A stretch of 11,053 nucleotides of DNA from an uncultured Chloroflexota bacterium (GTDB lineage: Bacteria > Chloroflexota > Limnocylindria > Limnocylindrales > Limnocylindraceae): the NCBI GenBank assembly GCA_903944295.1, contig CAJARA010000021.1, positions 1-11,053 of the forward strand, in the 5' to 3' direction. The position numbers and the translations under genes are program-made. Under the pieces are notes generated by a model that saw only the letters and a program-made list of their open reading frames with translations, did no database searches and was not told the origin of the DNA. Shown in pieces: positions 7,370-11,053 of the stretch (position 1 is its first letter; every line of letters starts with the position of its first letter).

Positions 7370-8364
7370 TCGAGGAGGCGGTGGATGCGCTCGCGCAGCA
7401 GCTTGCTGCGGGTGGGATGGGGGCGCCCGACCGCGTACGGCTGAAGGCGGAGGGGCGTGGCTCCGGAGACGGGGCGGCGGTGCTCAGCAACCTAGCGCAG
7501 AAGTTGGGAACGGGCGGCCTCTTCGGTGGCGGCTCGCTGATGGTGGTGGCGGGAGCGGGACGACTTGCGCGAACCAAAGAACTACGCGCTGGGGTTGCGA
7601 GCGCACTCGCCAACATCGCGCCTGGCAACGCAGTAGCGCTCGTTGATCAACGCGCGCGTCGGCCAAACCTGCGCGCTGCACGTCCTGATGGCCCTGGCGA
7701 ACTTGGCCTCCTGGTACAGGACGTTGGCGGCGCGGTGCTGAGCTGCATCTCACCTGGTCCTGGCGAGCTTGCGTCGTGGATCTTGCAGCGTGCGCAAGCG
7801 GCGGGGCGCGAGATCGCTGGCGATGCGGCAAAAGATATTGCTGAGCGGCTCGGCGCAGAGGTGCGTGAGCCAGATCTTGATCGCAGTGGGATGAGGATGA
7901 CAGCGGCGATTGAGCTTGAGAAGTTGATGCTTGCTATGCCAACAGGAACGATCCCGCTGAAGGCGGTGCAGCTCCTCGTTGCCGATCGTGGGGTTGGATC
8001 ACTCTTCGCCTTTGCGGACGCGATCGTGGCGCGCAGTGGCCCACTCGCCGCCCGACATCTCGGTCGCGCGATCAGTGAGCCCGGGCCGATGGTGGTGGCG
8101 ACGCTCCACCGCAAGATGCGGGATCTCGCACAGATTCACGGTGCGGTCATTGAAGAGGGGAAGTCGATTGGTCAGGTGGCGCGAGAGCTCCATATGCACG
8201 AGTTCCCCGCTGGGAAGCTCGCTGAAGCGGCGCGGCGCTGGAGTGCACGGGAGATCTCCGATGCGATCACCGGGCTTGTGGAGCTTGACGCGGTCTCTAA
8301 GGGTGATGGTGAGCGTGCCTGGGGTCCGGCGCTCACGCGATGGAGCGCCGCCCGAATCGGCTAG
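7312..8364 (+). CDS. holA: DNA polymerase III subunit delta (clamp loader)
   Basis: This 350-residue cytoplasmic protein is the delta subunit, which opens the sliding clamp during clamp loading. The N-terminus has the family pattern AVLLAWGDDLLLIEEAVDAL (residues 8-27). A middle glycine-rich GTGGLFGGGSLMVV matches the conserved 'lFg..rlv.v' strand. Domain II includes a DIAERLGA helix and an ELEKLMLAM helix, and the C-terminal helical domain spans about 215-350 (LFAFADAIVA, ATLHRKMRDLAQIHG). Length is typical. The order comEA-comEC-holA is widespread in bacteria, which supports the call. The start is fixed because GDDLLLIEE begins only 13 residues from the ATG. This forces a 58-nt overlap with comEC. 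Only 20 nt separate its stop from that of convergent rsfS. Confidence 0.92.
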   Translation: MAKPTNPAVLLAWGDDLLLIEEAVDALAQQLAAGGMGAPDRVRLKAEGRGSGDGAAVLSNLAQKLGTGGLFGGGSLMVVAGAGRLARTKELRAGVASALANIAPGNAVALVDQRARRPNLRAARPDGPGELGLLVQDVGGAVLSCISPGPGELASWILQRAQAAGREIAGDAAKDIAERLGAEVREPDLDRSGMRMTAAIELEKLMLAMPTGTIPLKAVQLLVADRGVGSLFAFADAIVARSGPLAARHLGRAISEPGPMVVATLHRKMRDLAQIHGAVIEEGKSIGQVARELHMHEFPAGKLAEAARRWSAREISDAITGLVELDAVSKGDGERAWGPALTRWSAARIG

Positions 8365-8384
8365 GCGCTCACTGAACAAGCCCC

Positions 8385-8750
8385 CTACTGGATGCGGAGC
8401 AGCACCTTTGCAGACGACCAGAGCTGCTCCAGCTTGTAGAAGTCACGTTCTGGTGGCGTGAAGACGTGCACGATCACGGAACCGTAGTCCAAGACGATCC
8501 AGTGGGATGACGGCGCGCGATGCCGGTGCGACGGCGTGATCTCCTCTGCGGCGAGACCGTCAACGATGTTCGCGGTGATCGCGGCGAGTTGCGGTTCAGA
8601 GCCGCCAGTGCAGATGACGAAAGCCTCTGCGACCGTGGTGAGCCCAGCAACGTCAAGGACGATGATGTCGGCTGCCTTCTTATCTTCGGCTAGGAGGGCA
8701 ACCTTCCGCGCAAGATCGTGGGGCTCAATGCTGCGTTGCTTCTGAATCAC
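8385..8750 (-). CDS. rsfS: Ribosome silencing factor RsfS
   Basis: This 121-residue RsfS (DUF143/Iojap family) protein binds ribosomal protein uL14 on the large subunit and blocks joining to the small subunit, slowing translation when nutrients are scarce. Family motifs are the EDKKAADIIVLDV strand (22-34), FVICTGGSEPQLAAI (44-58), and the C-terminal block HWIVLDYGSVIVHVFTPP (83-100) with ERDFYKLEQLW. Length is normal. The start is GTG at 8750, preceded by AGGTAGG (8765-8759) at 8-nt spacing. It begins 21 nt after the nadD stop, so it is very likely the last gene of the obg-nadD-rsfS unit. NadD next to RsfS is a common arrangement. No intrinsic terminator is visible after its stop. Confidence 0.95.
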   Translation of the reverse strand: MIQKQRSIEPHDLARKVALLAEDKKAADIIVLDVAGLTTVAEAFVICTGGSEPQLAAITANIVDGLAAEEITPSHRHRAPSSHWIVLDYGSVIVHVFTPPERDFYKLEQLWSSAKVLLRIQ

Positions 8751-8771
8751 CAGCTCAGCCTACCTGAGTGG

Positions 8772-9446
8772 TCATGTTGCTGGATCAACTGGGATGTCGT
8801 CAGGCTCAATCGGTCGCTTCAAGACGAGTTCTGGTCGATCAAGGTAGAGGCCGCTCTTCTTGATGTAGTCAGCCACGGCACCAGGAACCAGATAGCGGAG
8901 CGAGCGCCCACGCGCCGCAAGCGCACGGAGCTCACGGCTCGCGTGGGAGAGGTGGAAGCCGTCAAGGTAGAGGAAACGATCCTCGCGTCCAGGGAAGTGG
9001 CGCGTCAGCCAGGCACGATCCGGCGTTGGTGTTCCAGGTCGCGGAAGTGCGGCAACGCGAGCGAGGTCCAGGATCGCAGTTGGGTCCTCCCACTCATGGA
9101 AGCCGAGGAGTGATTCAACCGAGAGGATCAGGTAGAGCTCATGCGGCTTCCCAGGTTCGGCAGTAGCGGCGAGATCGCGCAGCGTGTCGATCGTGTACGA
9201 GAGGCCTGGACGATCAAGCTCCGCACGGCTCAACTCAAAGTGTGGGTTCCCCGTAATGGCGAGTTGCACCATCTCGCAACGAATCACTGCGTCGGTGACG
9301 CGATCGTTCACCTTGTGCGGTGGTCGCGCAGCGGGCACAAAGAGGACGCGGTCAAGCTTCAGTAGATCGCAGGCGGCCTGGCCGAGCGCAAGGTGTCCGT
9401 CGTGAATCGGATCGAAGGTTCCACCGAGGACGCCGATCTTGCTCAC
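8772..9446 (-). CDS. nadD: Nicotinate-nucleotide adenylyltransferase (divergent)
   Basis: This 224-residue enzyme joins nicotinate mononucleotide to AMP from ATP, giving deamido-NAD in cytoplasmic NAD synthesis. The nucleotidyltransferase signature GGTFDPIHDGHL (residues 8-19) is intact, as is FVPAARPPHK (36-45) for substrate binding. The C-terminal YLVPGAVADYI helix also fits the family. Two usual motifs are altered: the GxDS loop reads SVES (109-112), and the ISSTxIR motif reads as LSHASRELR (166-174) with only part of it recognisable. A further 25 residues extend beyond the typical end. GTG 9446 overlaps the obg stop (GTGA) and has GGAGG at 9458-9454 with 7-nt spacing. Gene order with rsfS strongly supports NadD. 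Activity is likely but less certain than in a canonical copy. Confidence 0.9.
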   Translation of the reverse strand: MSKIGVLGGTFDPIHDGHLALGQAACDLLKLDRVLFVPAARPPHKVNDRVTDAVIRCEMVQLAITGNPHFELSRAELDRPGLSYTIDTLRDLAATAEPGKPHELYLILSVESLLGFHEWEDPTAILDLARVAALPRPGTPTPDRAWLTRHFPGREDRFLYLDGFHLSHASRELRALAARGRSLRYLVPGAVADYIKKSGLYLDRPELVLKRPIEPDDIPVDPAT

Positions 9447-10846
9447 TGGCTCCCCTCCGAACTTCCGGTTGCCGCCTCTTCTAGCGTTTCGCCAATCTCT
9501 TCCAGATCTAGGTCGGCAGCGTCTGCGGCATCGGCGGCGTTCAAGAGGCCGCTGTCATCTGGGTCGTCCCACTCCAACGCAAGGTCGCCAATCAGCACGG
9601 AGTGGCCAGTGCGGCAGCCAGCCTTGCGGAGCGCCTCTTCAATCCCTTGTCGCTTCAGCTCATGATGGAAGCGCTCGGCAGACTCATCGCGCGCAAAGTC
9701 GGTCTGATGCACCAAGCGCTCAATTGCCTTCCCGCGAACACGGAAGGCGTCACCCTCTCGGCTCACTTCGAATCCAGAGACTGCAATCGGATCGATGCGA
9801 TGCACCACCACACCAGCAGGTTCGGTTGGAAGCGAGAGCGTCTCGGCGTCAGGGAGGAGTCGTGCCAACTCTTTACGGAGCGCGCCTACACCCTCACCCA
9901 AGGTGCCGCCAAGCGCTGAGCAGGCGACACTGTTGAGGCCGAGCTTGGCGAACCCTTCTTGTAGCTCGGCGAGTCGCTCATGAACACCGGGGCGGTCAAT
10001 CTTGTTCAAGACGATCAACGTGGTCTTCTCAAGGAGTGCAGGGTTGTGCGCAGAGAGTTCGTCGCGAATGATCCCTGCGTCGCGCAGTGGGTCAGCGGCG
10101 GAGGCATCAACAACGTGGACCAGAATGCGCGTGCGTGAGGCGTGACGCAAGAATGCGAAGCCAAGTCCAGCCCCCATCGATGCACCTTCAATAAGCCCTG
10201 GGAGATCGGCAACGGTTGGGCGACGACCATCCTCTAGGCCGAGTTCAAGAACGCCAAGGTTTGGCTCAAGCGTGGTGAACGGGTAGTCGCCAATCTTCGG
10301 CTGTGCTGCGGTGAGCGCAGCAAGTGTGGTGGACTTGCCAGCGTTCGGGAGGCCAACGAGCCCAACGTCGGCGATCAGACGCAGCTCAAAGCGCACGGCG
10401 CGCACCTCGCCAGGCTCACCCTTCTGCGCGTGACGTGGTGCCTGATGCGTTGAGGTGACGAAGTGCGCGTTCCCGAGACCTCCGCGCCCACCTTTGACGA
10501 TCATCACGCGCTGCTCGCGCGAGACGATGTCGGCGATCAGATCGCCACTCTCGGCATCAAAGATTGCGGTACCAGGCGGGACGCCGATCTCTAGATCTCT
10601 CCCCGCCTTCCCGTGCGACTTCTTGTTGCCACCGTTCCCACCGTCTCCTGCGGTAAGAAAGCGCTTCTGCTCAAAATCGCGCAGCGTGGTCTGGCCAGTG
10701 TCTACGGAGACATAGACGCTTCCGCCACGCCCACCGTCGCCTCCGTCCGGTCCACCACGCGGTACGTGCGACTCACGCCGCATCGTGGAGGCGCCATCGC
10801 CACCTCGCCCAGCGGTGAGATGAAGCTCTACAACGTCAAGAAACAC
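9443..10846 (-). CDS. obg: Obg GTPase (ribosome assembly)
   Basis: This 467-residue GTPase acts in late large-subunit assembly and in stress and growth control. It has the glycine-rich Obg fold (about 1-157, FLDVVELHLTAGRGGDG, VPRGGPDGGDGGRGG). The G domain has GLPNAGKST (165-173), YPFTT (188-192), DLPG (214-217) and NKID (281-284). A C-terminal OCT domain spans roughly 350-430 (GVVVHRIDP, GFEVSR, RFHHELKRQGIEEAL), and an acidic tail rich in Ala, Asp and Glu follows. All nucleotide-binding motifs are intact. GTG 10846 matches the family N-terminus and lies 5 nt after the M23 gene's stop. A longer reading to ATG 10948 would overlap that gene in another frame. Its own Shine-Dalgarno is weak (TAGGG, 3-nt spacing), suggesting coupled translation. 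Its stop overlaps nadD. Confidence 0.95.
   Translation of the reverse strand: MFLDVVELHLTAGRGGDGASTMRRESHVPRGGPDGGDGGRGGSVYVSVDTGQTTLRDFEQKRFLTAGDGGNGGNKKSHGKAGRDLEIGVPPGTAIFDAESGDLIADIVSREQRVMIVKGGRGGLGNAHFVTSTHQAPRHAQKGEPGEVRAVRFELRLIADVGLVGLPNAGKSTTLAALTAAQPKIGDYPFTTLEPNLGVLELGLEDGRRPTVADLPGLIEGASMGAGLGFAFLRHASRTRILVHVVDASAADPLRDAGIIRDELSAHNPALLEKTTLIVLNKIDRPGVHERLAELQEGFAKLGLNSVACSALGGTLGEGVGALRKELARLLPDAETLSLPTEPAGVVVHRIDPIAVSGFEVSREGDAFRVRGKAIERLVHQTDFARDESAERFHHELKRQGIEEALRKAGCRTGHSVLIGDLALEWDDPDDSGLLNAADAADAADLDLEEIGETLEEAATGSSEGSQ
9512..9538 (-). repeat. Three 9-nt units encoding Ala-Ala-Asp in the Obg tail
   Basis: Read on the minus strand, GCCGCCGAT, GCCGCAGAC and GCTGCCGAC follow one another and encode (Ala-Ala-Asp) three times in the acidic tail after the OCT domain. 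The synonymous differences indicate selection for the protein sequence, or age, rather than recent slippage. Confidence 0.6.
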
Positions 10847-10851
10847 GTGCC

Positions 10852-11053
10852 CTACGGGAGGAAGCGTGCCGGATTGTAGAAAGTTGATCCACTCGCAAGT
10901 GGGTAACCACGCGAAACAGAGAAGTGAAGATGTGGACCGGTGGTACATCCAGTATCCCCGATTTTTCCGATCTGCTGACCGCGTGCAATCTTCTGTCCAG
11001 GCGAAACCAGAATTTTGGACATGTGATAGTAGCCAGTGTAAAGATTTGAACCA
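10852..11053 (-). CDS. M23-family (lysostaphin-type) metallopeptidase, C-terminal fragment
   Basis: The window ends inside this gene, which runs off at 11053. It ends with TAG at 10854-10852 and 66 residues are visible. They carry the M23 C-terminal signature: YYHMSKILVSPGQKIARGQQIGKIGDTG, then CTTGPHLHFSV with the HxH zinc-ligand pair, and a closing ...FYNPARFLP. M23 enzymes are zinc peptidases that cut peptidoglycan cross-bridges, usually outside the cell membrane. The N-terminus, any signal peptide and any LysM or coiled-coil regions lie outside. It precedes obg by 5 nt and is probably co-transcribed with it, a pairing that may link wall turnover with growth control (inference). Confidence 0.9.
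   Translation of the reverse strand, partial: GSNLYTGYYHMSKILVSPGQKIARGQQIGKIGDTGCTTGPHLHFSVSRGYPLASGSTFYNPARFLP

Noticed and set aside
10873..10878. TACAAT on the minus strand as a -10 box for obg
   Set aside because: It is within the M23 coding region and only a weak CACTTG lies near the -35 position. The 5-nt gap to obg suggests co-transcription.
10847..10948. Longer Obg reading to ATG 10948
   Set aside because: The added 34 residues do not match Obg and the DNA encodes the M23 peptidase C-terminus in another frame.

Overview
This is a gene-dense window, roughly 60% GC by eye, with twelve protein-coding genes on two convergent blocks. I see no tRNA, rRNA, CRISPR array, insertion sequence or phage gene. 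The sequence suggests a high-GC monoderm-type bacterium. Candidates are Chloroflexota or Actinomycetota, supported by a luciferase-like F420-type oxidoreductase, an Obg with a C-terminal OCT domain, comEA-comEC-holA near nadD-rsfS, and a CotH-type kinase with a secreted-protein Ig-like tail. The phylum is an inference and is not proven by the window.

Plus strand, 1-8364. The window opens in the last 63 codons of leuS. A luciferase-like (LLM) oxidoreductase with a clear Shine-Dalgarno and a GTG start follows 13 nt later. After a 47-nt gap comes a tightly coupled three-gene unit: a DUF4956 membrane protein, a VTC-domain polyphosphate-polymerase-like protein and a secreted CotH-kinase-like protein, with successive genes overlapping by 3-4 nt. 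Next are comEA and comEC (DNA uptake, GTGA overlap). Then comes holA (DNA polymerase III delta), which starts 58 nt inside the 3' end of comEC.

Minus strand, 11053-8385. Read in the direction of transcription, the order is the C-terminus of an M23 metallopeptidase, obg (5 nt later), nadD (GTGA overlap) and rsfS (21-nt gap). This looks like one operon linking cell-wall turnover, ribosome assembly (Obg), NAD synthesis (NadD) and ribosome silencing (RsfS). It converges on holA with only 20 nt between stop codons.

The most interesting part is the DUF4956-VTC-CotH cassette at 1195-4048. It combines a membrane protein of unknown function, a probable polyphosphate-synthesising enzyme and an exported kinase-like protein. 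Other points worth attention are a shared TACCATCSGCG element just upstream of two ATG starts (possible leaderless promoters), a divergent NadD, and heavy use of non-ATG starts (6 of 10 visible starts).
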